Notes under the pieces: generated by a model
What the model was told of the DNA's origin: nothing
What the model saw: the letters and a program-made list of their open reading frames with translations, nothing else
The model's database searches: none
From: a virus
DNA length: 25,769 nucleotides
Reading direction: 5' to 3' (one strand)
IMG/VR virus record: IMGVR_UViG_3300021165_001307
Location: 1 to 25,769 of that record
Shown: piece after piece, positions 9,438 to 18,749 of the stretch
How positions within the stretch are numbered: the stretch's first letter is position 1
How the letters are laid out: each line of letters starts with the position of its first letter
Position numbers and translations under genes: made by a program

Positions 9438-10988
9438 ATGTCTGCAATTGTAACAGATCAGTTTAGAATCTTAAATACTGATAACTTTATTGAATCTGTT
9501 GAAAATGATTCTAATTCCTATTACATTTTTGTAGGGCTACCCAATCCTACACAAGTTGGTTTTGGTAGGTCAACAACCTGGAACACAAACGTTCCTAACC
9601 CTACAGATAATTTTTCATATCAAGCACATACATCTGATACGATGTTGTTTGGTAAGAAAATAACAACTGCTAATGTAAAGAGAGTTATTAGGAGAATTGA
9701 TTGGACTAAAGGCACAAGATATGAAATGTATCGTAATGACTACAGTGCTAATAATCCTTCACCATTTACACAGTCTTCGAGACTATATGATTCAAACTAC
9801 TATGTAATCAACTCTGACTACAGAGTTTATATCTGCGTAGATAATGGTTCTTCTGGAATCAACACTACAGGAAATGCTTCACAAGATGAGCCAACTTTTA
9901 CAGACTTAGAACCATCTGCTGCTGGTTCTAGTGGTGATGGATACGTTTGGAAATACTTATTCAGTATTTCTCCTGGAGATATTATTAAGTTTGATTCTAC
10001 AGAATATATTACTGTTCCAAATGATTGGGCAACATCAACCGATTCTCAAATACAAGCGGTTAGAGAAAATGGTGATTCTACGGTAAACTCAAATCAAATT
10101 AAAAAAGTTTATATTGATAACCCTGGAGCAAACTATTCAAATGGTGTAGGGCAAGAACTAAACATTTTAGGTGATGGTTCTGGAGCAAAAGTTATTGTTG
10201 ATGTTGTTGGTGGAAAAATTACAAACACAACAGTTTCCTCTGGTGGAAAAGGATATAGTTATGGTTTAGTTGATTTAGGATCCATCAATGGAAACTCAAC
10301 TGGTTCCTTTGCAAAACTGATACCCATCATTCCACCATCCAGAGGACATGGTTATGATATTTACAAAGAATTGGGAACTGATAGAGTTATTCTTTATGCA
10401 AGATTTGACGACTCAACAAAGGATTTTCCAATTGATACGAAATTTGCACAGGTTGGTATATTAAAAAATCCAACTTCAATTGGATCAACTGGAACGTTCA
10501 CTCAAAGTCAGTTTTCATCCACATATTCGCTGAAGTTTTCTTCTGTTACTGGAACTCCAACCATTGGAGAAAAGATAACTCAAAATGTGACTGGCGGCAA
10601 ATCTGTTGGATATGTAGCATCATATGATAGTGAAACGAAAGTTCTGAAATATATTCAAGACAGGTCTTTATATTTCAACCAAACAACTTTAGATCAAACT
10701 GATTACATTGGTATTTCAACCGGTGGTAAAGTTTTAAGTTTTCAATCTTCAGCAAACGCAGTAACTGGAACTAGTGGTTTTACTGGTTCTATAGACACTA
10801 ACTTTACCGGTATTAGTACTAATCCAACAGGAACTAAAGTTATTAACTTGGGTGTTAATTTTGCAAACGGTCTTGCTTCTCCAGAGATAAATAAAGGCTC
10901 AGGGGAAATTATTTACCTGGATAATAGACCCCTGATTTCTAGAAACACACGCCAAAAAGAAGATATTAAAATTATCCTGGAATTTTAA
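9438..10988 (+). CDS. gp8: Baseplate wedge subunit gp8
   Basis: This 516-residue protein matches T4-like gp8, a dimeric baseplate wedge protein that bridges inner and outer wedge components. The signature is the N-terminal region (FRILNTDNFIES at 9-20, SNSYYIFVGLPNPT at 26-38), GDGYVWKYLF at 167-175, a PPSRGHGYD loop near 299-307, and the C terminus GEIIYLDNRPLI...QKEDIKIILEF (489-516). T4 gp8 has about 334 residues, so this copy is much longer. Part of the excess is two GxGY beta units (tyrosines 233 and 273) and a GEKI...GGKSVGYV unit (about 374-413) that also occur in neighbouring virion proteins. The ATG at 9438 follows a late promoter box and is the first start compatible with conserved N-terminal sequence. 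The next gene starts three bases after its stop, so the two are co-transcribed. The family call is by recognition, not by a search. Confidence 0.88.
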   Translation: MSAIVTDQFRILNTDNFIESVENDSNSYYIFVGLPNPTQVGFGRSTTWNTNVPNPTDNFSYQAHTSDTMLFGKKITTANVKRVIRRIDWTKGTRYEMYRNDYSANNPSPFTQSSRLYDSNYYVINSDYRVYICVDNGSSGINTTGNASQDEPTFTDLEPSAAGSSGDGYVWKYLFSISPGDIIKFDSTEYITVPNDWATSTDSQIQAVRENGDSTVNSNQIKKVYIDNPGANYSNGVGQELNILGDGSGAKVIVDVVGGKITNTTVSSGGKGYSYGLVDLGSINGNSTGSFAKLIPIIPPSRGHGYDIYKELGTDRVILYARFDDSTKDFPIDTKFAQVGILKNPTSIGSTGTFTQSQFSSTYSLKFSSVTGTPTIGEKITQNVTGGKSVGYVASYDSETKVLKYIQDRSLYFNQTTLDQTDYIGISTGGKVLSFQSSANAVTGTSGFTGSIDTNFTGISTNPTGTKVINLGVNFANGLASPEINKGSGEIIYLDNRPLISRNTRQKEDIKIILEF

Positions 10989-10991
10989 AAA

Positions 10992-13900
10992 ATGCCACAG
11001 AAAACTAATCTCAACATTAATCCATATTATGATGATTTTGATATCAACAAGAACTTTTACAGAGTTCTTTTTAAACCAGGATATCCAGTTCAATCTAGAG
11101 AACTGACTACACTTCAGTCAATTCTTCAGAATCAAGTAGAATCGTTTGGTAGTCATATATTTAAAGAAGGATCCATGGTCATACCTGGATCAATTACATT
11201 TGATGATAAGTATTATTCTGTAAAAATTAACGCAGAGCACCTAGGGTTAGATGTTTCCCTTTATATCGATAAACTTATAGGAATAAGAGTTGAAGGGCAA
11301 AATTCTGGCGTAACTGCAGTAATTAAAAACTACAGTTTACCTTCAAATGATAATGTTGAGGAAGTAACTCTATACGTTAAGTATACATCTGCTGGTTCAG
11401 ATTTTGAGACAACTGAATTTGAAGATGGTGAATTACTTATCCTTCTCGATGGAATACAGTATGGAAACACATCAATTAATGTTGGAGACACTATTGCAAC
11501 TTTAATTGATACTGGTTCATGTACAACTGGTTCTGCTGTCGGATTGTCTGCAGGTGTTTACTTTATACGTGGAACTTTTGTAAATGTTCCCAATTCTTTA
11601 ATTGTTTTAGAACCATATTCTAACACACCAACATATAGAGTTGGTTTGAATATTTTAGAAGAAATTGTTACATCAAATGATGACCCATCTTTAAATGATA
11701 ATGCTAGAGGGTTTTCAAACTATGCAGCTCCTGGAGCAGACAGATTAAAAATAAGTACAGTTCTTGCTAAAAAGAGCATCAATGATTTTGATGATAAGAA
11801 CTTTGTAGAATTAATTAGAATTGATAATGGAATAATTAAAAAGTTACAGGACAAATCTGTATACTCAATTATAAAAGACTACTTTGCAAAAAGAACTTAT
11901 GAAGAGTCTGGCGACTATGCACTCAAGAACTTTGAAGTCGCCGCTTTAAACTCATTAAACGATAGAATTAAGAACGAAGGAATATATTTACCAACTCAAA
12001 AAACAGAACAAGGTGCAGAACCATCGGATGATTTATTATGCTATAAAGTTTCCCCAGGAACTGCATATGTTCGCGGATATGATATCAATATTCCAGCATC
12101 GACAATTTTAGATGTACAAAAACCAAGAGATACTCAAACTGTAAATACTGCTCTTGTACCATTCGAACTTGGTAGTTTACTTAGAGTCAACAATACATCT
12201 GGTACACCATTCGTAGGAATTCACACTGGTGGAAATACGGTAAAACTTTTCAATCAAAGAAAAGGTGTATCTGGATCTGGAACTACAGCAATTGGTGATG
12301 CAAGAGTATATACATTCAATCTAACAGATTCTGCATACCAGAATACATCATCTTCATGGGATCTTTATCTCTTTGATGTACAAACTTATACTGAGTTGAT
12401 TATTAACCAATCCCTAAACTCTGGCGATTGTCCTGTAGGTTCTTATGTAAAGGGTTTGAGTAGTGGTGGTTCTGGATATGTTGTAACTGCGCCTTCTGGA
12501 ACAACTTTAACTTTAACTCAAACATCTGGAACGTTTATTGTTGGCGAACAAATTACAATCAACGATACTCTAGTCAATGCTCGTTCTGTTGTTTCAGTTA
12601 GAGCATTCTCCACCGAAGATATTAAATCAGTTTATCAAAATGCTGTAGGTATAACACCAGCACTGAAGACCGCATTTTCTGCAGATTCTTCTCTGTTTAG
12701 AAAAATTCCATTTGGGTTCAATGCAACAGATAAGATAACTGTAAACTCAGCAGGCATAGTTACATGCCCAGGTAAGTCTTTCTTAGGAATAAAAACAGAT
12801 TCAATTATTAGATATCAAAAGACTGGTGTATCTACTAATGTAAGCACATTTAATGAAGTTGTTTCTATCTCTGCTGATGGATACACAATGACGGTCAGTG
12901 CTGTTCCATCAGTTAATGGCGTTTGTGATGGTACATTACCATCATCATCAGAAACAACTACCTTCAGTCTTGGAGTTCCAGATTTTAAAAATACAGAAAA
13001 GTCTGGTCTTTATACAAAATTAAATCAAAGCAATATATCATCAGTAAATCTATCTGGTTCTAATTTAATTGTAACATCTCAAGTTAGGGAAGTTTCAACC
13101 AATAGTACTGGAACAGCAACTATAACAGTTTCCAATACAGGAATTTCAAGTGCTTTCTTTGAAGCATATGACGCTGAAAGATATTCAGTTTTCTATTCTG
13201 ATGGAACTATTGAAGACTTATCTTCAGATCAGTTTGTTTTAAGTGTTGATGGAACTCAAATAACAATAAATGGTCTTAGAGCAAGTCAGAGTTCAAACGT
13301 AACAGTCAATACAACTTTAAGAAAGCAAGTTCTAACTAACAAAAACAAGACTTTTGCTAGAAGTAGAACGTTAAATATCACAAAAACTAATAATGGATCT
13401 ACAGCATCTGTAAGTGGTTTAACGACAAGTCTATTTTATGGTACAAGAATTGAAGATAATGAGATATCTTTGAATGTTCCTGATGTTGTTAACATCGTAT
13501 GTGTATATGAATCTCTCAACACTTCAACACCTATTTTAGATCGACTAACTTTCCCATCAGGTCTAGGTTTAGACTCAAATGCATTTATTGGTGAAAAAAT
13601 TATTGGAAGTAACAGTGGAGCAGTTGCCCAAGTCGTAACTTTACCAAGTTCTGGTAATGAAGTTGACTTTGTTTACTTAAATGGATCAAAATTTGATTCT
13701 GGAGAAGCAGTTACTTTTGAAGAGTCAAATATTACTTCATCAATTCAGTCGATAACAGTTGGAAGTTATCTTGATGTAACAAGCAGATTTACTTTAGATA
13801 AAGGTCAAAAAGAGCAATATTATGATTATTCAAGACTTGTAAGAGTACAAAATACTCCAGCACCATCAAGACAACTTTTAGTTGTTTTCAATTATTATAA

Positions 13901-16900
13901 TGTAGCAACCAATCAGCAAGGCGATATCTTTACAGTAAATTCATATGATGCTGAAAGATATACAAATGATATTCCACTACTTCAGAATGGACTAAGAGCG
14001 ACTGATGTTCTAGATTTCAGACCAAGAGTATCTGAATTCACTTCAACATCACAGTCTCCATTTGCATATGGAACTAGGTCTTTTGTAGTTTCGACAGCAT
14101 ACTCTGCTATCACTCCAAATGAAAGTTCTTTACTTGGATATTCATTCTATCTACCAAGAGTTGATAGAATAATTTTAGATAAACTAGGACAGTTCTCTAT
14201 TGTTAAGGGAGTTTCTGCTTTAGAACCAAAAGCTTCTTTAAACATTGAAGAAGCGATGGATATTGCTACTATTTACTTACCAGCATATCTTTACAATCCA
14301 CAAGACGCCAAGATAACCTTGGTTGATAATAGAAGATATACGATGAGAGACATTGGTTCTCTTGAAGATAGAATTGAAAACCTTGAGATAACAACGTCTC
14401 TTTCACTTCTAGAGGTTAACACTAAGACTCTACAAATTCAAGATACTGATGGTCTATCAAGATTTAAAACAGGATTCTTTGTCGATGACTTTAAAAATAA
14501 TAGTTTAATTGATAAAACAAATCCAGATGTAAAATGTGATGTAAACACAACTGAAGGTAAACTTATACCTTCAACAGATTTCTGGTCTTTAAAATTACAA
14601 CCAGCTTTAGCAACAAACCTTGATCCATCAACCGCAGACTTTTCTACAAATCTCAATCTTCTTGATAATAATGTAAGAAAAACTGGAGACCTAGTTACAC
14701 TAAACTATGAAGAAACTGGTTGGTTGGAGCAACCATTTGCAACTCAAGTTGAAAATGTAAACCCGTTTAATATTGTAGAATATACTGGCGGAATTACTCT
14801 CAATCCTTCTTCAGATAACTGGGTAAGAAATATTTACATTGAAAATAAAAGAACAGTATCTGATGGATCAATAGGAAATGCTGGAGATAGTTATGACTTT
14901 GTAGAAAGCGTTCAGGTGAGCAGTGAGCCAGATCCATTTATGAGATCTAGAAACGTTGAGTTTAGATCTGCTGGACTGAGACCATTAACAACACATTATT
15001 CATTCGTCGATGATATAAGTTCAATTGATATTGTACCCAAGTTACTTGAAATCTCAATGGTTTCTGGTTCATTTAATATTGGAGAAGATGTTGATGGATT
15101 TATTGGTTCCGAAAAGGTTATTTCTTTCAGAACTGCAAAACCATCTCATAAAGCAGGAACTTATAATAGTCCAACTTCAGAATATAATGCAAACCCATAT
15201 AACAAGGCACAAATTTTACCATCTGCATATTCTGCATCTTCTACAGTACTAAACATTGATACATCTTCATTAGCAGAAGAATCAATAACAAAATATGGTG
15301 GATATGTTAAGATTGGTGTTAAACTTGTTGGAAAAACCAGCGGTGCTGTAGCGTCAATATCCAATGTTAGACTCATTACAGATACTTTTGGAGACCTGAT
15401 AGGATGCTTCTTTATTAGAGATCCAAACACAACTCCAGTTCCACTGGTTAGAATTAGAACAGGGGAAAGATTATTTAAATTAAATCAAAATTCAGAAAAC
15501 GTCAAACCTCTACCTGGAGATAAAACATCAATTTCTTCAGCACAAACGACTTATACTGGAACTGGTATAATTCAAACTCAAATTACAAATATAGTTCAGG
15601 TTAGAAATCCACCCCCACCACCCCCACCACCACCTGCTGGCGGCGGCGGAGGTGGAAAAGATCCACTTGCACAATCATTTACTGTAGATGAGACTGGAGC
15701 ATTCTTGACTTCTGCAGATGTTTATTTTGCAGAAAAAGATCCAAACGAAAGACTATTTGTAGAACTTAGAACTGTAGAACTAGGAACTCCAACAGGTCAA
15801 TTAGTTGCAGATTATGCAAGAGTAATATTGGAACCAAGTCAGATAAACGTTTCATCTGATGGAACTGCAGTCACCAATATTAAATTCCCATCCCCAGTTT
15901 ACTTACAACCAAACGTAGAATACGCTTTGGTATTCTTAGCACCATCTTCAGATAAGTATAAGATGTGGATAGCAGAGATGGGTAAGAAGACTGTTAATAC
16001 CAGTAACTTACCATCTGCAGAAAGTGTTGTTGTAACCAAACAATATGGTGGAGGAAGTCTATTTAAGTCTCAAAACGGAACTATTTGGACTGCAAACCAG
16101 TTTCAAGATCTTAAGTTTAAACTCTATAAAGCTAAGTTTACTTCCAATAAGGGATCTATGTGGTTCTATAACCCACCTCTTATCCCAGAATCATCTGCAA
16201 TTGCTTATCTGAATGATAACTCAATTACTACCTATCCTAGGAAACTAAAAGTTGGTATTACAACTACCAGCGTCATGAACACAATTCTTGTTCCAGGAAC
16301 TAAGGTAAGTTATGGTTCTGTTTCTTCACCTGGTTCAAGTGGATATGTAGAACTTGCTGGTGGACCACTATCTACAGTTTCAATTGCAAATGCGGGTCTA
16401 GGATACTCTGGAGGTTCTTCAGGTGGAACCTATACAAACGTTCCATTATACACAATTACTGGTAAAGGATCTGGTGCAACTGCAACAGTAACCGTAACAA
16501 CTGGTGGTGTCGTAAATACTGTAAGTATTGCTAACACTGGAAATGGTTATGTTGTTGGAGATATTATTGGTGTTACAACAAGTAATGTTGTTAAAGGTAC
16601 TGGAGCAAGAATTTCAGTTTCTGCTATCGGTGGTTTAGATACTCTATATCTAACTAATGTTCAAGGTGAGTCATTTACCAATAACCAACCACTCATTTAC
16701 TATAGTGGCGCAACACCAGTTGCTACAGCAAGTACCGTTATAAGAGGATCATCGACTGAAATTGACGCATTATATTCTGGTAATGTTGTTGAAGTTCGTC
16801 AGTTTAACCATGGTATGCACGCCGACAACAATGTTGTAGAAATCAAGAATATTCTTCCAGATACAGTACCAGTTCAGTTGACTTCTGATGTTACCATTAG

Positions 16901-18116
16901 TAGCACCAATATTTCGATAGCAAATACAAATTCATTTGCACAGTTTGAAGGTATTAGCACATCGAGAGGATACGTTAAAGTCAATAATGAGATTATGTAC
17001 TACACTTCAGTTAACTCTGGTTCTGGTGGTGCTGGAACACTTGGAATTTCAACAAGAGGTGTTGATGGGACTGCGATAACAAACCATGCATCTGGTGATG
17101 CCGCATTTAAATATGAACTCAATGGAATGTCGTTGACTAAGATTAACACAATTCATAACTTACCATCTAATGCATCACTTAAAGCACGTAGAGGTCTAGA
17201 TGTTTATCATCTAGAAGTCAATAGACTTGGTAGATCCACTGGAGATTCTCAAGTAAGTTTCACCAATGAAAAAGTTGTTGGTGGAAAACTCATTTCAGCA
17301 TCTCAAAACTACCAATTCTCTGGAGTTGAACCTTATATCAACACCATTACTCCAGGTAAGAATACTACAGTTAATGCGGAAATTAGAACGGTAACAGGTA
17401 CAAGTTCTGGAGGAACAGAAGTATCATTCCAAGATAAGGGATATGAAAATGTTCAACTTAATAAGATTAACTTCTTACCAGAACCAAGACTTGTATGTTC
17501 CCAACAAAATGAAACAAACAGACTATCATCACTACCAAGAAATAAATCGTTCACATTAAAAGTGAATATGAGTAGTGATGATGCAAATCTTTCCCCAGTA
17601 CTAGACTTACAAAATGCATTCTTGATTCTTTCCAGAAATAGAGTTAATAACCCTATTTCAGATTATGTTTTAGATAATAGATCTAAATTAATTACTGGAG
17701 ATCCACATAGTTCGGTTTACATCTCCAATAGAGTTGATCTTAAGCAACCAGCATCATCTCTTAAAGTTCTTGTTTCCGCTTATAGACCGGCAGAGGCAGA
17801 CTTTAGAGTTCTGTATAAGTTGTACAAGACAGATTCTAGTGAAGTGGATCAATCATTCGTTCTATTCCCAGGATATGATAACCTGAAAGATACTGATGGT
17901 GATGGTTTTGGCGATCTTGTAATTGACTCCTCTAATAATAGTGGTAGATCTGATGCTTTTGTACGTCCAAGTAACGCTGGAGAGTTCTTAGAGTATCAAT
18001 TTACTGCTGATAACTTAGACATATTTACTGGTTTTGCAATTAAGATCGTAATCAGTTCTACAAACGAATCTAAATCACCAGAGTTTAAGGATCTAAGAGT
18101 TATTGCACTAGCATAA
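10992..18116 (+). CDS. DUF4815-type giant baseplate/adhesion structural protein
   Basis: The 2374-residue protein opens with NPYYDDFDINKNFYRVLF and PGYPVQSRELTTLQSILQ (about 10-47), the hallmark of DUF4815 phage proteins. A long beta-rich middle carries several GExIxGxxSGA units (about 95-117, 478-525, 866-912, 1441-1460). A linker of nine prolines, alanine and six glycines (1540-1555) precedes DPLAQSF (1557-1563). A probable jelly-roll-like segment (about 1557-1670, with YLQPNVEYALVFLAPS and MWIAEMG) follows. Next come two GxGY repeats (tyrosines 1805 and 1853), an EIM...RG...H unit (2000-2032), and a conserved C-terminal region from about 2185 containing NPISDYVLDNRSKLITGDPHS. A calcium-loop-like DTDGDGFGD is at 2300-2308. 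No membrane segment is apparent. It occupies the T4 gene 9-12 position, so it probably serves in the outer baseplate or in host attachment, but sequence similarity to those T4 proteins is not visible. The ATG three bases after the gp8 stop suits a coupled start. Confidence 0.85.
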   Translation: MPQKTNLNINPYYDDFDINKNFYRVLFKPGYPVQSRELTTLQSILQNQVESFGSHIFKEGSMVIPGSITFDDKYYSVKINAEHLGLDVSLYIDKLIGIRVEGQNSGVTAVIKNYSLPSNDNVEEVTLYVKYTSAGSDFETTEFEDGELLILLDGIQYGNTSINVGDTIATLIDTGSCTTGSAVGLSAGVYFIRGTFVNVPNSLIVLEPYSNTPTYRVGLNILEEIVTSNDDPSLNDNARGFSNYAAPGADRLKISTVLAKKSINDFDDKNFVELIRIDNGIIKKLQDKSVYSIIKDYFAKRTYEESGDYALKNFEVAALNSLNDRIKNEGIYLPTQKTEQGAEPSDDLLCYKVSPGTAYVRGYDINIPASTILDVQKPRDTQTVNTALVPFELGSLLRVNNTSGTPFVGIHTGGNTVKLFNQRKGVSGSGTTAIGDARVYTFNLTDSAYQNTSSSWDLYLFDVQTYTELIINQSLNSGDCPVGSYVKGLSSGGSGYVVTAPSGTTLTLTQTSGTFIVGEQITINDTLVNARSVVSVRAFSTEDIKSVYQNAVGITPALKTAFSADSSLFRKIPFGFNATDKITVNSAGIVTCPGKSFLGIKTDSIIRYQKTGVSTNVSTFNEVVSISADGYTMTVSAVPSVNGVCDGTLPSSSETTTFSLGVPDFKNTEKSGLYTKLNQSNISSVNLSGSNLIVTSQVREVSTNSTGTATITVSNTGISSAFFEAYDAERYSVFYSDGTIEDLSSDQFVLSVDGTQITINGLRASQSSNVTVNTTLRKQVLTNKNKTFARSRTLNITKTNNGSTASVSGLTTSLFYGTRIEDNEISLNVPDVVNIVCVYESLNTSTPILDRLTFPSGLGLDSNAFIGEKIIGSNSGAVAQVVTLPSSGNEVDFVYLNGSKFDSGEAVTFEESNITSSIQSITVGSYLDVTSRFTLDKGQKEQYYDYSRLVRVQNTPAPSRQLLVVFNYYNVATNQQGDIFTVNSYDAERYTNDIPLLQNGLRATDVLDFRPRVSEFTSTSQSPFAYGTRSFVVSTAYSAITPNESSLLGYSFYLPRVDRIILDKLGQFSIVKGVSALEPKASLNIEEAMDIATIYLPAYLYNPQDAKITLVDNRRYTMRDIGSLEDRIENLEITTSLSLLEVNTKTLQIQDTDGLSRFKTGFFVDDFKNNSLIDKTNPDVKCDVNTTEGKLIPSTDFWSLKLQPALATNLDPSTADFSTNLNLLDNNVRKTGDLVTLNYEETGWLEQPFATQVENVNPFNIVEYTGGITLNPSSDNWVRNIYIENKRTVSDGSIGNAGDSYDFVESVQVSSEPDPFMRSRNVEFRSAGLRPLTTHYSFVDDISSIDIVPKLLEISMVSGSFNIGEDVDGFIGSEKVISFRTAKPSHKAGTYNSPTSEYNANPYNKAQILPSAYSASSTVLNIDTSSLAEESITKYGGYVKIGVKLVGKTSGAVASISNVRLITDTFGDLIGCFFIRDPNTTPVPLVRIRTGERLFKLNQNSENVKPLPGDKTSISSAQTTYTGTGIIQTQITNIVQVRNPPPPPPPPPAGGGGGGKDPLAQSFTVDETGAFLTSADVYFAEKDPNERLFVELRTVELGTPTGQLVADYARVILEPSQINVSSDGTAVTNIKFPSPVYLQPNVEYALVFLAPSSDKYKMWIAEMGKKTVNTSNLPSAESVVVTKQYGGGSLFKSQNGTIWTANQFQDLKFKLYKAKFTSNKGSMWFYNPPLIPESSAIAYLNDNSITTYPRKLKVGITTTSVMNTILVPGTKVSYGSVSSPGSSGYVELAGGPLSTVSIANAGLGYSGGSSGGTYTNVPLYTITGKGSGATATVTVTTGGVVNTVSIANTGNGYVVGDIIGVTTSNVVKGTGARISVSAIGGLDTLYLTNVQGESFTNNQPLIYYSGATPVATASTVIRGSSTEIDALYSGNVVEVRQFNHGMHADNNVVEIKNILPDTVPVQLTSDVTISSTNISIANTNSFAQFEGISTSRGYVKVNNEIMYYTSVNSGSGGAGTLGISTRGVDGTAITNHASGDAAFKYELNGMSLTKINTIHNLPSNASLKARRGLDVYHLEVNRLGRSTGDSQVSFTNEKVVGGKLISASQNYQFSGVEPYINTITPGKNTTVNAEIRTVTGTSSGGTEVSFQDKGYENVQLNKINFLPEPRLVCSQQNETNRLSSLPRNKSFTLKVNMSSDDANLSPVLDLQNAFLILSRNRVNNPISDYVLDNRSKLITGDPHSSVYISNRVDLKQPASSLKVLVSAYRPAEADFRVLYKLYKTDSSEVDQSFVLFPGYDNLKDTDGDGFGDLVIDSSNNSGRSDAFVRPSNAGEFLEYQFTADNLDIFTGFAIKIVISSTNESKSPEFKDLRVIALA
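15609..15656 (+). other. Polyproline-polyglycine linker in the DUF4815 protein
   Basis: The codons give P9-A-G6 (residues 1540-1555). This local GC-rich tract stands out in AT-rich surroundings. Proline codons are mixed (CCA, CCC, CCT) and glycine codons are mixed (GGC, GGA, GGT), so it is more than a simple trinucleotide expansion. A stiff polyproline rod followed by a flexible glycine stretch, immediately before the DPLAQSF domain, suggests a boundary between the N-terminal virion-anchored half and a mobile C-terminal half. Confidence 0.8.
17889..17927 (+). other. Calcium-binding-loop-like motif near C terminus of the DUF4815 protein
   Basis: Residues 2300-2312 read DTDGDGFGDLVID. Asp at loop positions 1, 3, 5 and 9 with Gly at 6 resembles thrombospondin type-3 or EF-hand-like calcium loops. 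The usual acidic residue at position 12 is displaced by one (Asp2312). Calcium binding is inferred from the motif only. Confidence 0.45.
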
Positions 18117-18322
18117 TGATACCAGTAGAAGGAGACAAAAATCTCTTTAGAGATGAGAATAGTGGAGCAATTGTTAATTGCGATACAACAGGTTATACAC
18201 AATATCTTAAAATGAAAGGTGAAAAAAAGAAGCAACGTGAAGAGATTGAACAGATCAAAAAGGATATTGATGAAATTAAATTTTTATTGAAGGAGTTGGT
18301 AAATGGATCCAGATCAAATTAA
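18116..18322 (+). CDS. Small conserved virion-cluster protein with C-terminal coiled coil (68 aa)
   Basis: The ATG overlaps the TAA of the preceding giant gene by one base (TAATG), indicating coupled translation; no strong ribosome site is visible. The N-terminal half (MIPVEGDKNLFRDENSGAIV, residues 1-20) matches what I recall of short hypothetical proteins at this spot in cyanomyoviruses. The C-terminal half (about 33-62: KGEKKKQREEIEQIKKD followed by IDEIKFLLKELV) is a charged heptad-like helix that should form a coiled coil. Function is unknown. Between baseplate and fibre genes it could be a small virion or assembly factor. Confidence 0.75.
   Translation: MIPVEGDKNLFRDENSGAIVNCDTTGYTQYLKMKGEKKKQREEIEQIKKDIDEIKFLLKELVNGSRSN
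18290..18295 (+). promoter_or_regulatory. Strong ribosome binding site for the 62-aa ORF
   Basis: AAGGAG lies seven bases before the ATG at 18303. It supports that start even though it makes the gene overlap the previous one by 20 bases. The site is inside the 3' end of the 68-residue gene. It is one of the few strong ribosome sites in this cluster. Confidence 0.7.
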
Positions 18323-18491
18323 TTTAGAAAACTTGAGCAAAAGTTTTGAATATTTTAAATATGCATCAGAGATAGATTCTGTAACTGATGTTGAAACATT
18401 ACGGAACATTGCAAAATGTTATTACAAACTTTATTTAAAGCAACAGGAGGTTGTTTCTAAACTTGGATCTGTTGGGTTGGAAGGAATATAA
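18303..18491 (+). CDS. Small hypothetical protein (62 aa)
   Basis: A 62-residue, mostly helical protein (NLSKSFEYFKYASEID, then TLRNIAKCYYKLYLKQQEVV) with no recognised domain. The start is backed by AAGGAG seven bases upstream and the first 20 bases overlap the preceding ORF. The helical pattern with spaced Leu/Tyr residues suggests a small helical bundle or oligomerising factor. Its stop codon lies within the next late promoter box, so it is probably the last gene of the baseplate transcript. Function is unknown. The reading frame is judged real because of the ribosome site, tight packing and sense strand. Confidence 0.7.
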   Translation: MDPDQINLENLSKSFEYFKYASEIDSVTDVETLRNIAKCYYKLYLKQQEVVSKLGSVGLEGI

Positions 18492-18494
18492 ATA
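18487..18494 (+). promoter_or_regulatory. T4-type late promoter box upstream of the fibre/neck genes
   Basis: An exact TATAAATA spans the stop codon (TAA, 18489-18491) of the 62-residue ORF. An overlapping TATAAATT follows at 18493-18500. The first downstream start is at 18522, 27 bases beyond the box, which leaves a leader of about 20 bases. This is the second and last exact late box I find in the window. It is well placed to transcribe the fibre-like genes, the coiled-coil ORF, gp13, gp14, gp15 and gp16. Confidence 0.72.
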
Positions 18495-18521
18495 TAAATT
18501 AGATCCTGAAAATCTGTATAA

Positions 18522-18749
18522 ATGGCTGAAATAAAGGTCCGAGTAGGGCAACAAAATGCGGTAAAGGTCATATCTTCACTTGCTGGCGCTCAAGGATTGT
18601 CTTTATCAGAACTCAGTGATGTAAACGCCACAAATTTATTAGATGGTATGGTTCTTGTTTATAATGGATCTACTAAAAAGTGGGATGCAACGCTAACTTT
18701 AACACCTGGAGCAACCCAGAATTTGGACATCAACGGAGGTAACTTTTAA
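18522..18749 (+). CDS. Short fibre-like structural protein (75 aa)
   Basis: A 75-residue protein with the sequence SLSELSDVNATNLLDGMVLV followed by YNGSTKKWDAT. This is the 'LSDV...dG.vLvYn..t.kW' strand pattern often seen as a repeat unit in phage tail fibres and other adhesins. It ends in QNLDINGGNF, resembling the LDGGTF end of the next gene. The ATG follows a late promoter; no clear ribosome site precedes it. The stop overlaps the next ATG by one base (TAATG). It is probably a minor virion protein or fibre accessory. Function is inferred from motif and neighbours only. Confidence 0.72.
   Translation: MAEIKVRVGQQNAVKVISSLAGAQGLSLSELSDVNATNLLDGMVLVYNGSTKKWDATLTLTPGATQNLDINGGNF
18735..18740 (+). 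promoter_or_regulatory. Ribosome binding site for the tail-fibre-like gene
   Basis: GGAGGT lies eight bases before the ATG at 18749 and fixes that start. It is made by the Gly-Gly codons (GGA GGT) of the C-terminal NGGNF of the preceding gene, so one sequence serves both the protein end and the next start. Confidence 0.75.

Noticed and set aside
10899-11093. Reverse-strand open frames throughout the window (this one spans the gp8/DUF4815 junction)
   Set aside because: All are short, lie opposite well-supported genes, and lack ribosome sites or recognisable motifs.
15025-15252. Plus-strand 75-codon open frame inside the DUF4815 gene
   Set aside because: It is a shadow in another frame of a strongly supported gene, without a ribosome site or protein-like composition.
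18517-18524. TATAAATG as a further late promoter box
   Set aside because: It overlaps the ATG of the 75-residue gene, so a transcript from it would lack the start codon; the exact box at 18487 is better placed.
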